Positions 26,453 through 35,830 of a DNA stretch of 64,000 nucleotides are shown in pieces; position 1 is the stretch's first letter, and every line of letters starts with the position of its first letter. Source of the DNA: Streptomyces sp. SDr-06. GTDB taxonomy: Bacteria > Actinomycetota > Actinomycetes > Streptomycetales > Streptomycetaceae. The notes below the pieces were generated by a model that saw nothing but the letters and a program-made list of their open reading frames with translations, had not been told where the DNA came from and did not search any database. Location of the stretch: contig NZ_QOLA01000004.1 of NCBI RefSeq assembly GCF_003324565.1, positions 409,733-473,732 of the forward strand, in the 5' to 3' direction. The position numbers were made by a program, and so were the translations under genes.

Positions 26453-26505
26453 GACACGGAAAAGGGGCGCCCCGGATCTCCTCCGGGGCGCCCCTCCTCC
26501 GTGTC
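26453..26505. terminator. Two-tier bidirectional terminator
   Basis: The outer stem GACACGGA/TCCGTGTC (26453-26460/26498-26505) encloses a perfect 13-bp inner stem GGGGCGCCCCGGA/TCCGGGGCGCCCC (26464-26476/26482-26494) with loop TCTCC. It lies between the convergent galE and DUF6056 genes. Confidence 0.85.
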
Positions 26506-26509
26506 TACG

Positions 26510-28033
26510 TCACTGCTTGTGGATGCGGTCCACGCCGTAGAACTTCGAGGTGCACTGGGCGACCCAGTCGCGCTTGTAGTTCTTGGTGAAGAACGGCTCG
26601 GCGAGCGAACCGATGTACATCGGCTTGTACGCCACGTCCGTCTCGCCGTTGGCGATCTCCGAGCGGATCTTCGCGTTCTGCTTGTCCCAGGCGATGCTGC
26701 GGTACACCGTCGAGACGGCGAGCTTCTGCACCGACGGCACCAGCGCCGCGGTCGCCGACAGCGCGAACGCGCCGACCAGGACCGTCGCCACGATCGGCAC
26801 CAGACGCGGCGCCCGGCGCTCGACGATGCGCCGGCCGGCCCAGTGGCCGAGCAGCACGCCGTACCCGCACAGCGCGATCACCAGCGGGATCATGAAGTTC
26901 ATCCAGGTGCGGGCGTACGTCCAGCCCGTCGGCCCGTAGCCGCTGCGCAGCGCGTACGCCACGAGCAGCGTGCACAGCGCCATCAACGGCACCGGAAGCA
27001 CGGCGATCACGCGCAGCATCGCGACCGGCGGACGGTGGGCGGCCGGTGCCTCGCGGCGCGGCGCGAGCAGGGCCACGGCGAGGCCGAGGAGCAGGCCCGC
27101 GGCGATGGCGCCCAGGTAGATCCACTGGTGCAGGATCGTGTCCCAGATGTGGAAGTAGTCCTTGAACACGTCGCCGACGCTCATCTTCGTCGGCGGGGTC
27201 TGCGCCCGGCGCCAGCGGGCACCCGGCGAGGTGTACAGGAAGGTCAGGCCGATCACGGCCGCCCCGCAGTACACCGCGGACCAGGTGAACGGGTACCACG
27301 TGCGGGCGACCTTCAGCCGCGGCAGGCACACCAGCGCGGCCGTGCCCACCAGCACGCAGCTGACCACCGTGAACGGCTCGCTGAGCGTGCCGATCGCGAA
27401 GCCCACCAGCGCGGTCACCACCAGGGCGGTGTTGCGCAGCGCCTTGCGGCCGGTGCGGAACGCCCAGATGCCGAACAGGAGCGCCCACAGGGCGATGATG
27501 AACGGCATCGTGTGCGAGATCGTCGCCGGGGTCCACAGGAGCACCTGGTAGGAGCGGGTGCCCGCGAAGAACAGCAGCGCCTCCAGGACCATCGCCACCG
27601 CCACGAGCAGCAGCAGCGGCGCCCGGGTGCCGAACGCCCGCAGGATCTCACGGCCCAGCAGCACCAGGCCGACGCCCATCGTGACCACGAGGATCACCGG
27701 AAGCACCTTGATGCCGGCCAGGCCGTCCGAGTAGATGATCCCGCTCAGGAAGGCGTTGGTGACCCGCCCGTTCTGGGTGTTGTAGAAGTCGGAGGTGATC
27801 CCGAAGACGCCCATGTCCCGGGACTTCCAGGCCGCGCACCAGTCGTCGGACGTGGGGCGCACGTACAGGCCGAGGAAGGAGCCGACGGACAGCAGGATGC
27901 CGGAGACGGCGGTGATTATGCCCGCGGTCCACAGCAGAGCTCTACGGGCCCCCGACCGCTCGGGGCGGTCCGCGGCGGCGCTCGGCGCCGGGGCCGCGCT
28001 GTCGTCGGCGGCCACAGTGGTCGATGAGTTCAT
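26510..28033 (-). CDS. Polytopic membrane protein, DUF6056-like
   Basis: About eleven membrane helices in 507 residues, beginning after a ~30-residue Ala/Ser-rich cytoplasmic N-terminus. The first external loop has SDDWCAAWKSRD and TQNGRVTNAF, the acidic-pair and NGR pattern that I associate with DUF6056/GT-C-like polymer proteins; no confirmed reaction is known. A hydrophilic C-terminal segment of ~60 residues is external and contains two Lys/Tyr-rich stretches. It is the last gene of a minus-strand operon with the GT4 and GT2-TagF genes (24 nt after the GT4 stop), so it is likely a flippase, polymerase or lipid-linked sugar transferase for the same polymer. Confidence 0.75.
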   Translation of the reverse strand: MNSSTTVAADDSAAPAPSAAADRPERSGARRALLWTAGIITAVSGILLSVGSFLGLYVRPTSDDWCAAWKSRDMGVFGITSDFYNTQNGRVTNAFLSGIIYSDGLAGIKVLPVILVVTMGVGLVLLGREILRAFGTRAPLLLLVAVAMVLEALLFFAGTRSYQVLLWTPATISHTMPFIIALWALLFGIWAFRTGRKALRNTALVVTALVGFAIGTLSEPFTVVSCVLVGTAALVCLPRLKVARTWYPFTWSAVYCGAAVIGLTFLYTSPGARWRRAQTPPTKMSVGDVFKDYFHIWDTILHQWIYLGAIAAGLLLGLAVALLAPRREAPAAHRPPVAMLRVIAVLPVPLMALCTLLVAYALRSGYGPTGWTYARTWMNFMIPLVIALCGYGVLLGHWAGRRIVERRAPRLVPIVATVLVGAFALSATAALVPSVQKLAVSTVYRSIAWDKQNAKIRSEIANGETDVAYKPMYIGSLAEPFFTKNYKRDWVAQCTSKFYGVDRIHKQ

Positions 28034-28057
28034 GATTCCAGGGGGTCTCGGGGACGG

Positions 28058-29224
28058 TCAGCGCTGGAGCAGGTCGAAAAGCGACTCCCAGCGCCGGACG
28101 ATCTCCTCGGTCCGGTAGCGCTGGATGTTCTCACGGGCCGCCTCGCCGAGCCGGTCGCGCAGCTCCTGGTCGGCCAGGAGGCTGCTGAGACGGCGGGCGA
28201 AGACGTGCGTGTTGCCGGGCGGGGCGAGCAGACCGTCCTCGCCGTCCCGGATGATCTCGTGGATGCCGGGGGCGACGTCGAAGGCGACACACGGCACGGC
28301 GGTCGCCATCGACTCCATCAGGGACAGCGGGAAGCCCTCGCCGCGCGAGGCGAGCGTGAAGACCGAGGCGTCGCGCAGTGCGCCCGCCGGGTCGTCGGTG
28401 CGGCCCATCCACTCCACCGAGCCGTCCAGGCCGAGCTCGGTGCACTGGCGGCGCAGCGCCTCCTCGTCGGAGCCCGAGCCGTAGATCCGCAGCGTCCAAT
28501 CAGGGTGCACCGGAGCCACCTCGGACCAGGCGTCCAGGAGCAGGTCGGTGCCCTTCTCCTCGTGCAGCCGGCCGATGCTGACCACGTGCTTCTCGGTGCG
28601 CGGCGAGGGCACCTCGGGGAAGAACGGCAGCGGGTTGGGCATGAAGCCCACGTTGTCCAGGCGCTGAAGGGCCCACAGGTCGGCGTCCTCGCGGGTCAGC
28701 GCGAGCATCCGGTCGACGTCCTTGTAGAACTTCTTGACCCGGCCGAAGCGCGAGGACTTGCGGCACGTCTCGTACGACTCGTGGGTCATGCCGATGACGG
28801 TCAGGCCCGCGGTGTCGGCGAGCGCCACCCACTCCATCGCCCACACCTGGGTGACGATCACGATGGCGCCCGGCCGGGCCTGCTGGAACAGCCGGGTCAT
28901 CTTCGCGGCCTGGGCGTGCATGCCCGCGGTGCGGGCGGCGCGGCGCCGGTGCTCGACGACGTTCAGCCGGCCCTTGATGCCGCGCGAGCGGCCGGCCGAC
29001 GGCGGGTGCGCGTCGTACAGCGTCGTCGTCGCGTACGGCAGGTCGTCGTCCAGCTCGAACGGCACCGACGGCGGGGTGATGCCGATGACGTGGACCCGGT
29101 TGCCGCGCTCCACGAACAGGCGGGCCATCTGGTGCGACCAGGTGGTCACACCGCCCAGCTCGTTGACGGCGTTGGAGACGAGGAAGATGTCACGGCCGCC
29201 GTCCGTGGCGGTCACTTCAGTCAC
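28058..29224 (-). CDS. Family 4 glycosyltransferase
   Basis: GT-B retaining transferase of 388 residues. The N-terminal acceptor domain starts DIFLVSNAVNELGGVTTWSHQMARLF. The C-terminal donor domain has VVSIGRLHEEKGTDLLLDAW, the ASRGEGFPLSLMESMATAVPCVAFD signature with the ExxxxxxxE pair, and the tail RYRTEEIVRRWESLF. Its GTG start overlaps the stop of the upstream GT2-TagF gene by four bases (GTGA), so translation is coupled. Acceptor and donor sugars cannot be read from sequence. Confidence 0.9.
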   Translation of the reverse strand: MTEVTATDGGRDIFLVSNAVNELGGVTTWSHQMARLFVERGNRVHVIGITPPSVPFELDDDLPYATTTLYDAHPPSAGRSRGIKGRLNVVEHRRRAARTAGMHAQAAKMTRLFQQARPGAIVIVTQVWAMEWVALADTAGLTVIGMTHESYETCRKSSRFGRVKKFYKDVDRMLALTREDADLWALQRLDNVGFMPNPLPFFPEVPSPRTEKHVVSIGRLHEEKGTDLLLDAWSEVAPVHPDWTLRIYGSGSDEEALRRQCTELGLDGSVEWMGRTDDPAGALRDASVFTLASRGEGFPLSLMESMATAVPCVAFDVAPGIHEIIRDGEDGLLAPPGNTHVFARRLSSLLADQELRDRLGEAARENIQRYRTEEIVRRWESLFDLLQR

Positions 29225-32085
29225 TTACCGCTCCCGGGAGTGAAGAACTTGGAGACGATCTGCTGGGCCGCGGTGCCCTGGTCGTACTCGCCGAATTCGG
29301 TGGCGAACCGCTCACGGGCCCCGGCGAAGTCGGTGTCCGCGGCCTTGAGGCCGTCCACCGTCGCGAACAGCTCGCTCTCGGTGGCCACGACCGGGCCCGG
29401 CGCCTTGTCCCGCAGATCGAAGTAGGTGCCGCGGGTCTCGTTCGCGTACTCCTCGTAGTCGTACGCGAAGAAGATCATGGGACGGTCGAGCAGAGCATAG
29501 TCGAACATCAGGGACGAATAGTCGGTGATGAGACCGTCGGCCAGGGCCAGCAGCGGCGTGATGTCGTGGCCCTGCGAGACGTCGATGACCTTGCCGCGCA
29601 CCGAGGGCGGCAGGACCACCTGGTTCAGGTAGTGCGAGCGGATCAGAAGGGTGTACCGGTCGCCGAAGCGCTCCGCGAACTCCTCGACGTCAAAGGGAAG
29701 TTCGAACTTCTTGACGGCGCCCGACTCCGAGGCGCGGAACGTCGGCGCGTACAGCAGCACCGTCTTGTCGGCGGCGATACCGAGCTGCTCGGCGATCGGG
29801 CCGCGCACCCGCTCGCCGGTCTCCTTCTCCTGCTCGCGCGCCGCCACCAGGGCGTCGTTGCGCGGGTAGCCGACGCGCAGCAGCACCTCGTCGCGCAGCC
29901 GGAAGCCGCTGGCCAGGGTGCGCACGTCGTGCTCGGAACGGATCAGGAAGTGGTCGAAGCGGTCCAGGACCTTCTGGTGGTGGGCCTGGCCGGCCCGGTT
30001 CAGCAGCTTCATCTGCGGCACGTCGAAGCCCATCCGCTTGAGCGCGCTGCCGTGCCAGGTCTGGATGTACGTGGTGCCGGGCCGCTTGGTGAGCTTCATC
30101 GGGAAGCCCTGGTTGTCGACCCAGAACTCGGCCTGCGCCAGCGCCCGCAGATACGGGTAGCTCCACCGCTTGACCAGGGTGGCGTCCTTGGGGAACCCGG
30201 TCGGCTTGGCGCCGTCGTAGGACCACACCGCCTCGAACTGCACGCCCCGGCGGCGCATCTCCTCGTAGATCGCCTTCGGGCTGTCGCTGAACTGCTTGCC
30301 CATGTGGCTCTCGAAGACCACCAGACCCTTGCGGATCGGCAGCTTGGAGAACACCTCGTGGTACACGCGGATCTTGGTGTCGCCCGAGTTGAGGTCCTTC
30401 TTGGCCTTGCGGGCCTTGCGCAGGCCCTTCTTGGCCAGCGAGGCGGCCTTGCTCTGGAGCGCCTCGCCGATCAGCTCCTGGGTGCGGACGGAGGCCTGGC
30501 CCTCGGCCGTCAGCAGGTAGGACAGGTTGCCCTTGGCGGAGATCTCCGGCACCAGGCGGTCGGCGACCAGGCGGGTGAGGCGCGGCCGGATGCGCAGCGG
30601 CCGCGCGTTCTCCAGCTCGATGCGGCCGGCGCCGAGCCGCGTCGGCACACTCTCGCCGTCGACGGTCAGGTTGACCCACACGTCCCAGACCACGTCGATG
30701 ATGCCGAGCGGGCGCAGCTTGCGGGCCAGGTCGGCCTCGGCCGTCCAGTCGAGCGTCTGGCCCGCGTGCCGCAGCGAGGACAGCGGGAACCGGAAGGACT
30801 GCAGGCTGGCGCGGCGGGCCCGGAACTCCAGGGTGCCGCTCAGCTTGGCGTCCGGCCGGACGCGGCCCAGCGGATTGACGACCGAGCCGCCGAGCCGCAC
30901 CTTGCCGCGCCCGTCGTCCGCGTACGAGGTCAGGCGGTTGCCGAGCGCCAGCTGGGTCAGCGGACGGGTGTGGTAGCCGAGCTCCGTCACGTCCAGGAAC
31001 TTGCGGCCCTCGTCGGTGTCGAGGTGCTCGCCGCACCAGTAGATCCGGCCGTCCCGCTCGATCAGCGGCGACGTCACGGTGTTGCGGCGGATCAGCGCGT
31101 CCACGGCGGGCAGCAGGTTGGCCCAGTCGCCCCGCTGGAGCAGGTAGGAGCAGATCGCCTGGATGGGCAGCACACTGTCGTACGCCTCCGGCGAGAGGTC
31201 CGCCAGGTACTCGCGCGACAGCTCGGCGAACTCCGCCCGGTACTCCTCGTCACGGTGCGGCAGGTCCCGCAGGTGCAGGACCAGGTCGTGCTTGAGGAAC
31301 TTGACGTCCTTGGCGAGCCGCAGCCCGTGCAGGTCGTTGTCCTCCAGGAGCGCCTCGATCCGCCGGTGGATCTCCAGGCGGTGCTCGTAGTTGGTCATCT
31401 CGTGGCGCCGGTTGGTGACCGACTTCACGGCCGCCTTCTCGTGCACGTTCCAGAAATAGACCTGGTTGGGAATGAGGGTGATGCGGTTCGCGGCGAGGTA
31501 GGCCTCGGCGATGAACATCAGGTCCTCGTAGAACATGCCCTTGGGGAAGCGCAGGTCGTTGTCGAGGAGGAACTCGCGGCGGTAGCACTTGTTGGTGGAG
31601 AGGGTGTCCCACACGAACAGGTCGGGGAGCTCGGTGATCGACTCCAGGGTGCGCGTGGTCCGGTAGAGCCACGGGTACCACTCGGTGCGCTTCGTGGTGC
31701 GGGTGCCCTGCGTGAGGCGTACACAAAGGCCGGAAACGATGTCTGCCTGCGTCTGTTCCGCGGCCTCCAGGAGGTTCCGGCAGGCGTTGTGCTCCAGCAC
31801 GTCGTCGCTGTCCAGGAACATGATGTAGCGGCCGGTGGCATGGCCGATGCCCACGTTGCGCGGCTCGCCGCCGGCGCCGCTGTTCTCGGGCAGCTGGAAG
31901 GCGCGCACCCGGCCGGCGTGGGAGGCTTCCAGGGCCCGTGCGACCTCGAAGGAGCTGTCGGTGCTGCAGTCGTCGACGATCAGGACCTCGACGCTGTTCA
32001 ACGTCTGGTCCAAGACCGATTGGACAGCCGTCGGCAGGCGATCTGCGTCGTTGTAGACGATGACGATCACGGAGACGTCAGGCAC
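29221..32085 (-). CDS. GT2 fused to CDP-glycerol glycerophosphotransferase (TagF-like)
   Basis: Bifunctional polymer synthase of about 954 residues. N-terminal GT2 (1-230) has VSVIVIVYNDADRLPTAV, LIVDDCSTDSS, MFLDSDDV and MFYEDLMFIAE. The middle (about 400-580) is a beta-rich linker. The C-terminal domain (about 590-950) is TagF-like, with GLVVFESHMGKQFSDSPKAI, TYIQTWHGSALKRMG (the catalytic-type His), LLYAPTFR and LITDYSSLMFDYALLDRP. This predicts transfer of glycerol-phosphate (or another CDP-activated polyol) onto a sugar chain. Two GTGs 6 nt apart are possible starts; 32085 is preferred because GAGG lies 5 nt upstream. No tagD-like cytidylyltransferase is in the window, so the donor must be made elsewhere. 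Confidence 0.92.
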   Translation of the reverse strand: MPDVSVIVIVYNDADRLPTAVQSVLDQTLNSVEVLIVDDCSTDSSFEVARALEASHAGRVRAFQLPENSGAGGEPRNVGIGHATGRYIMFLDSDDVLEHNACRNLLEAAEQTQADIVSGLCVRLTQGTRTTKRTEWYPWLYRTTRTLESITELPDLFVWDTLSTNKCYRREFLLDNDLRFPKGMFYEDLMFIAEAYLAANRITLIPNQVYFWNVHEKAAVKSVTNRRHEMTNYEHRLEIHRRIEALLEDNDLHGLRLAKDVKFLKHDLVLHLRDLPHRDEEYRAEFAELSREYLADLSPEAYDSVLPIQAICSYLLQRGDWANLLPAVDALIRRNTVTSPLIERDGRIYWCGEHLDTDEGRKFLDVTELGYHTRPLTQLALGNRLTSYADDGRGKVRLGGSVVNPLGRVRPDAKLSGTLEFRARRASLQSFRFPLSSLRHAGQTLDWTAEADLARKLRPLGIIDVVWDVWVNLTVDGESVPTRLGAGRIELENARPLRIRPRLTRLVADRLVPEISAKGNLSYLLTAEGQASVRTQELIGEALQSKAASLAKKGLRKARKAKKDLNSGDTKIRVYHEVFSKLPIRKGLVVFESHMGKQFSDSPKAIYEEMRRRGVQFEAVWSYDGAKPTGFPKDATLVKRWSYPYLRALAQAEFWVDNQGFPMKLTKRPGTTYIQTWHGSALKRMGFDVPQMKLLNRAGQAHHQKVLDRFDHFLIRSEHDVRTLASGFRLRDEVLLRVGYPRNDALVAAREQEKETGERVRGPIAEQLGIAADKTVLLYAPTFRASESGAVKKFELPFDVEEFAERFGDRYTLLIRSHYLNQVVLPPSVRGKVIDVSQGHDITPLLALADGLITDYSSLMFDYALLDRPMIFFAYDYEEYANETRGTYFDLRDKAPGPVVATESELFATVDGLKAADTDFAGARERFATEFGEYDQGTAAQQIVSKFFTPGSGK

Positions 32086-32091
32086 TGGCAC

Positions 32092-32312
32092 CTCAATCCA
32101 CTTGTTCTACTCGCAGGCGCTTCAACGCTACCTGGTATTCGTGACGTGCCGTGCAGCCGCCCGGCCCCGCCCGGCCGCCCCGCAAAAGGGGCGTCGTCAG
32201 GGCCGTCGCGGTGTGTCACCCGAATGTGTGGCGCGAAAGCAACCCCCGCGAGGCCCCACCCCTCTATAGGGAGAAGCGTGGAGAACCGAACCGAACGCAC
32301 CAGGGAGCCGGG
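32092..32312. other. Divergent promoter region between the TagF-like and YfhO genes
   Basis: 221 bp. Toward the plus strand a TATAGG box (32265-32270) lies 7 nt before a GTG that opens a 13-codon ORF. Toward the minus strand no convincing box is visible. A CCCCGC-AAAA-GGGGCG hairpin is near 32180. Confidence 0.45.
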
Positions 32313-32319
32313 GTGCTGA
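32278..32319 (+). CDS. Possible 13-codon upstream ORF (MENRTERTREPGC)
   Basis: GTG 32278 has AGGGAG 5 nt upstream and TATAGG 7 nt upstream, so it could be read either with a ribosome site or leaderless. It ends at TGA 32317-32319, after the GTG start of the YfhO gene (32313), in another frame. It could couple translation, or reflect a frameshift in the real N-terminus; it may also be chance. Confidence 0.25.
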   Translation: MENRTERTREPGC

Positions 32320-34838
32320 AGACCTTGCCCCGCCCGGCCCGCGACCCGGGCAGCACGGGATCCCGCCCCGCACGGGCGGCATCCCGCGCTGCCCGGGTCG
32401 CGCCCGCCGCCGCCGCGCTCGCCGCGATGGGCGCGTACTGCCTGGCCACGGCGCTGCGCGGGACCTATCCCTTCGGCGGGCGCTCGCGGGCCGTCAACGA
32501 CCTCGGCAACCAGTTCGTGCCCTTCCACGCCCACCTGTGGGACCTCCTGCACGGGCAGGGCGGCGGCGACCTCCTCTTCAACTGGGACAGCGGCTACGGC
32601 GTCCCCTTCCTCGCCGACTTCCTCACCTATCTGATGAACCCGTTCTCCTGGCTCGTCGCGCTCTTCCCCCGCGACGGCCTGGAGCTCGGCGTCTTCCTGG
32701 TCACGCTGCTCAGCATCGGCCTGGGCACCGCCCTGATGACGGTCTTCCTCGACCGGCTGCGCCCCGGGCCGCCCTGGCCGCGGGCGATCCTCGCCGTCGG
32801 CTACGGGATGAGCGGCTGGGTGACGTTCGACGGCTGGTCCGATCCCATGTGGATGTGGGGCCTCCTCTCGTGCCCCCTCATCGGCATCGCCACCGACTGG
32901 GCGCTGCACCGGCGGCGCTGGGTCGCCGGCACCCTCCTGGTCACCGTCTGCTGGGCCGGGAACTTCTACACCGCCGCCATGGCCACCCTCGGCATGGGCC
33001 TGGTCCTGCTGGTACGGCTCCTCCTGGACGCGCGTCCGCCGCGCGAACGCGGCCGGGCCCTGCTGCGGGCCACCGGCATGATCGTCACCGGTGTCCTGCT
33101 CGCCGGGCCCGTCGTCACCGTCCCCTACCTGGCCAGCCGCGCCACCCAGCCCTCTCCCGACGCCGCCTGGGACGGGGCGCCCGACGCCCGCGACTACCTG
33201 GCCCACCTGCTGCCCGGCGGCTACTTCACGAGCGCGCCCCGGGCCTGCGTCGGCATCCTGGCCCTGCTCCTCGTGCTCACCTTCCCCTTCCTGCGCACGG
33301 TGGCCCGCCGCGAACGCGCCGCCTGGTGCGCGCTGGCCGTCCTCGTCGCGCTCTCCTACACCTGGCAGCCGACCGTCCTGCTCTGGCACGGCCTCGCCAT
33401 GCCCAACGGCAGCCCCTACCGCGCCGCCCTGGCGCTGACCGCGATCCTGATCGCCATCGCCTGGCTCGCCCTGACGCACAGCCCCGGCCCCCGCGAGCTC
33501 CTGTCGGGCGCCGGCCTCCTGCTGGCGCTGCTCGCCGCCGCGAGCACCAGCGCGTACATGTCCGCGGCCACCTGGATCCTCACCCTGGCCGGGCTCGCCG
33601 CGTCGGGCGCGCTGCTGTGGCTGCTGCACCGCCGCGGGCCGCGCACCCCGCTCCTGTGCGCGCTGGCCGCGGTCGTCCTCCTGGGGACCACGGGCGCCGC
33701 CTGGTCGACCAGCGACATCCGCGACCGGCAGAGCTTCTGGCAGCCCCGGACCACCCTGGACGCCGACGCGCTGGCCGCCCGCTCCGCCGTACGCGCCCAC
33801 GACGCCTGGCCCACCGAGCGCAGCGACCCCGGCCGGCACGAGTTCGCCGACAACGACCCCATGCTCCTGGGCGGCCAGGGCGGCTCGTACTACAGCAGCT
33901 ACGTGCCCGCCCGGACCGCGAGCACCCTGCACGACCTCGGCGCCGGCTGGGAGATAGGCGGGCGCCACCTGCTGTCCTTCACCGACCCGGTGGGCCGCGC
34001 GATCATGGGCATCGCCAGCCACCTGGACAGCTCGGCCACCGCGCCGCACGGATTCGTCCAGGTCACCGAGGACGCCCCGCCCGTCGTCACGCTGCGCCCG
34101 CCCGGCATGCCCCTGGACTCGGCGACCCCCGACGCCTCCCTGTTCGCGCGCCGCAACCGGGTGCTCGGCGCCCCCCTCTACACCACACCGCCCCTCACCC
34201 CCGGGACGGGCACCACCCTGCACCTGCCCGCCGGGACCAGCACCTTCACCGCCCGGTGCGCCCCCGGCAGCACGGCCCAGCTGTACGCGCCCTGGTATTC
34301 CGGCACCGTCCGCGCACTCGGCGTCACCCTGCGCCCCGACCCCGTGCGGCCCATGGCCAATCCCGGCGTGCTCCCCCTGGCCGACGTCCCCGGCGGCGGC
34401 ACCTTCACCGTGACGTTCGCCTCCGACCGGGCCCAGGACATTCCCCGCACCCCGCTCGGCTGCTACCAGCGTGGGACACTCGACAAGGTGGTCGACACAC
34501 TGAAGGCCACCGGCCCGGCCCGCATCACGGCCGGCGGCCACTCCATCGAAGCCGACTTCCGCCCCGGCACCACCGGCACGGCCGTCATCGCGGTTCCCGC
34601 CGTCGACGGCTGGCAGTGCCGGGCGGACGGCCGGGCGGCGACAACCCCCGGTACGCTCGGTGGGCTGATCGCCGTGGAACTGGCCGGGAGTGGCTCCCGC
34701 GTCGCCTGCTCGTACCATACTCCCGGGCTGAAGTCCGGACTGGCGGTGAGCGGTCTGGCACTCGCCACCCTGCTCGCTGTCGCCATCGGTGGGGCGCTCC
34801 GCACCCGCACCTGCCGCTCCTCTACTGGAAAGCACTGA
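32313..34838 (+). CDS. YfhO-type membrane glycosyltransferase-like protein
   Basis: An 841-residue polytopic protein. About 12-14 helices fill the first ~560 residues, starting APAAAALAAMGAYCLATAL. The first periplasmic loop has VNDLGNQFVPFHAHLWDLL and NWDSGYGVPFLADFLTYLMNPF, the conserved YfhO start. The remaining ~280 residues are an external beta domain. In Firmicutes YfhO modifies lipoteichoic or glycopolymers with sugars, which fits the GtrB/GtrA genes that overlap its end. GTG 32313 has GGGAG 5 nt upstream. Its stop TGA overlaps the next ATG (TGATG). Confidence 0.88.
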   Translation: MLKTLPRPARDPGSTGSRPARAASRAARVAPAAAALAAMGAYCLATALRGTYPFGGRSRAVNDLGNQFVPFHAHLWDLLHGQGGGDLLFNWDSGYGVPFLADFLTYLMNPFSWLVALFPRDGLELGVFLVTLLSIGLGTALMTVFLDRLRPGPPWPRAILAVGYGMSGWVTFDGWSDPMWMWGLLSCPLIGIATDWALHRRRWVAGTLLVTVCWAGNFYTAAMATLGMGLVLLVRLLLDARPPRERGRALLRATGMIVTGVLLAGPVVTVPYLASRATQPSPDAAWDGAPDARDYLAHLLPGGYFTSAPRACVGILALLLVLTFPFLRTVARRERAAWCALAVLVALSYTWQPTVLLWHGLAMPNGSPYRAALALTAILIAIAWLALTHSPGPRELLSGAGLLLALLAAASTSAYMSAATWILTLAGLAASGALLWLLHRRGPRTPLLCALAAVVLLGTTGAAWSTSDIRDRQSFWQPRTTLDADALAARSAVRAHDAWPTERSDPGRHEFADNDPMLLGGQGGSYYSSYVPARTASTLHDLGAGWEIGGRHLLSFTDPVGRAIMGIASHLDSSATAPHGFVQVTEDAPPVVTLRPPGMPLDSATPDASLFARRNRVLGAPLYTTPPLTPGTGTTLHLPAGTSTFTARCAPGSTAQLYAPWYSGTVRALGVTLRPDPVRPMANPGVLPLADVPGGGTFTVTFASDRAQDIPRTPLGCYQRGTLDKVVDTLKATGPARITAGGHSIEADFRPGTTGTAVIAVPAVDGWQCRADGRAATTPGTLGGLIAVELAGSGSRVACSYHTPGLKSGLAVSGLALATLLAVAIGGALRTRTCRSSTGKH

Positions 34839-35830
34839 TGATGAAGCTGTCGGTCGTCGTCCCCTGTTACAACGAAGAAGCGGTCATCGACCAATTCGAC
34901 GCCAAGACCCGCAGCGTGCTCGACACCCTCGCGATCGAGTACGAGATCTGCTACGTGGACGACGGCAGCCGCGACAAGACGCTCGTGCACCTGCGGGCGC
35001 TCGCCGAGAAGTACCCCGACGCCACCCGCTACGTCTCCTTCAGCCGCAACTTCGGCAAGGAGGCCGGCATGCTCGCCGGGCTGCGCGAGGCCACCGGCGA
35101 CGCCGTGGTCATCATGGACGCCGACCTCCAGCACCCGCCGGAGCTCATCGAGCGGATGCTCGACCTCTACCAGCTGGGCCACGACCAGATCATCGCCCGC
35201 CGCACCCGCGAAGGCGACAAGAAGGTCCGCTCCGCCCTGAGCCGCCTCTACTACCGCGCGGTCAACAAGTGGGTCGACGTCGAACTCACCGACGGCGTCG
35301 GCGACTTCCGCATGCTGTCGCGGCCCGCCGTGGACGCGCTGCTCTCCCTCGGCGAGTACAACCGCTTCTCCAAGGGCCTGTTCTCCTGGATCGGCTTCGA
35401 CACCGTCACCTTCGACTACCAGAACGCGCAGCGCGAGGCCGGCGAGACCAAGTGGAAGTTCGGCTCCCTGCTGAACTACGGCATGGACGGCCTGATCTCC
35501 TTCAACAACCGCCCGCTGCGCATCGCGATCTGGCTCGGCATGGTCCTGGCCGGGATCGGCGCCGCGTACGCGCTGTGGATCGTCATCGACGCCATCACCA
35601 ACGGCCCCGGCCAGCCGGGCTACACCACCCTCGTCGCGATCATCGTCGGTCTCGGCGGCGTCCAGATGGTGATGCTCGGCCTGATCGGCGAGTACATCGG
35701 CCGCATCTACTACGAGACCAAGCGCCGCCCGCACTTCCTGGTCAAGGAGGCGCACGGCTTCCCGGGCGAGCGCGAGGGCGTCGAGCGCCGCGAGGTGCGG
35801 CGCAACGACCAGCCCCACAAGGTGATCTGA
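34838..35830 (+). CDS. GtrB-like polyprenyl-phosphate sugar transferase (GT2)
   Basis: Makes an undecaprenyl-phosphate-sugar as membrane donor for periplasmic glycosylation. The GT2 domain has LSVVVPCYNEEAVIDQF, CYVDDGSRDKT, FSRNFGKEAGMLAGLREATGDAVVIMDADLQHPPELI (DAD is the metal site) and DGVGDFRMLSRPAVDAL. Two C-terminal helices (IAIWLGMVLAGIGAAYALWIVI and LVAIIVGLGGVQMVMLGLIGEYIGRIYYE) anchor it, as in GtrB/DPM1-type enzymes. Length is 330 residues. ATG 34838 overlaps the YfhO stop and its own stop overlaps the gtrA-like ATG, forming a tightly coupled trio. Confidence 0.93.
   Translation: MMKLSVVVPCYNEEAVIDQFDAKTRSVLDTLAIEYEICYVDDGSRDKTLVHLRALAEKYPDATRYVSFSRNFGKEAGMLAGLREATGDAVVIMDADLQHPPELIERMLDLYQLGHDQIIARRTREGDKKVRSALSRLYYRAVNKWVDVELTDGVGDFRMLSRPAVDALLSLGEYNRFSKGLFSWIGFDTVTFDYQNAQREAGETKWKFGSLLNYGMDGLISFNNRPLRIAIWLGMVLAGIGAAYALWIVIDAITNGPGQPGYTTLVAIIVGLGGVQMVMLGLIGEYIGRIYYETKRRPHFLVKEAHGFPGEREGVERREVRRNDQPHKVI

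Noticed and set aside
32151..32312. N-terminal extension of the YfhO frame back to 32151
   Set aside because: The added residues are Arg/Pro-rich with no ribosome site. GTG 32313 has GGGAG at good spacing and leads straight into the membrane segment.
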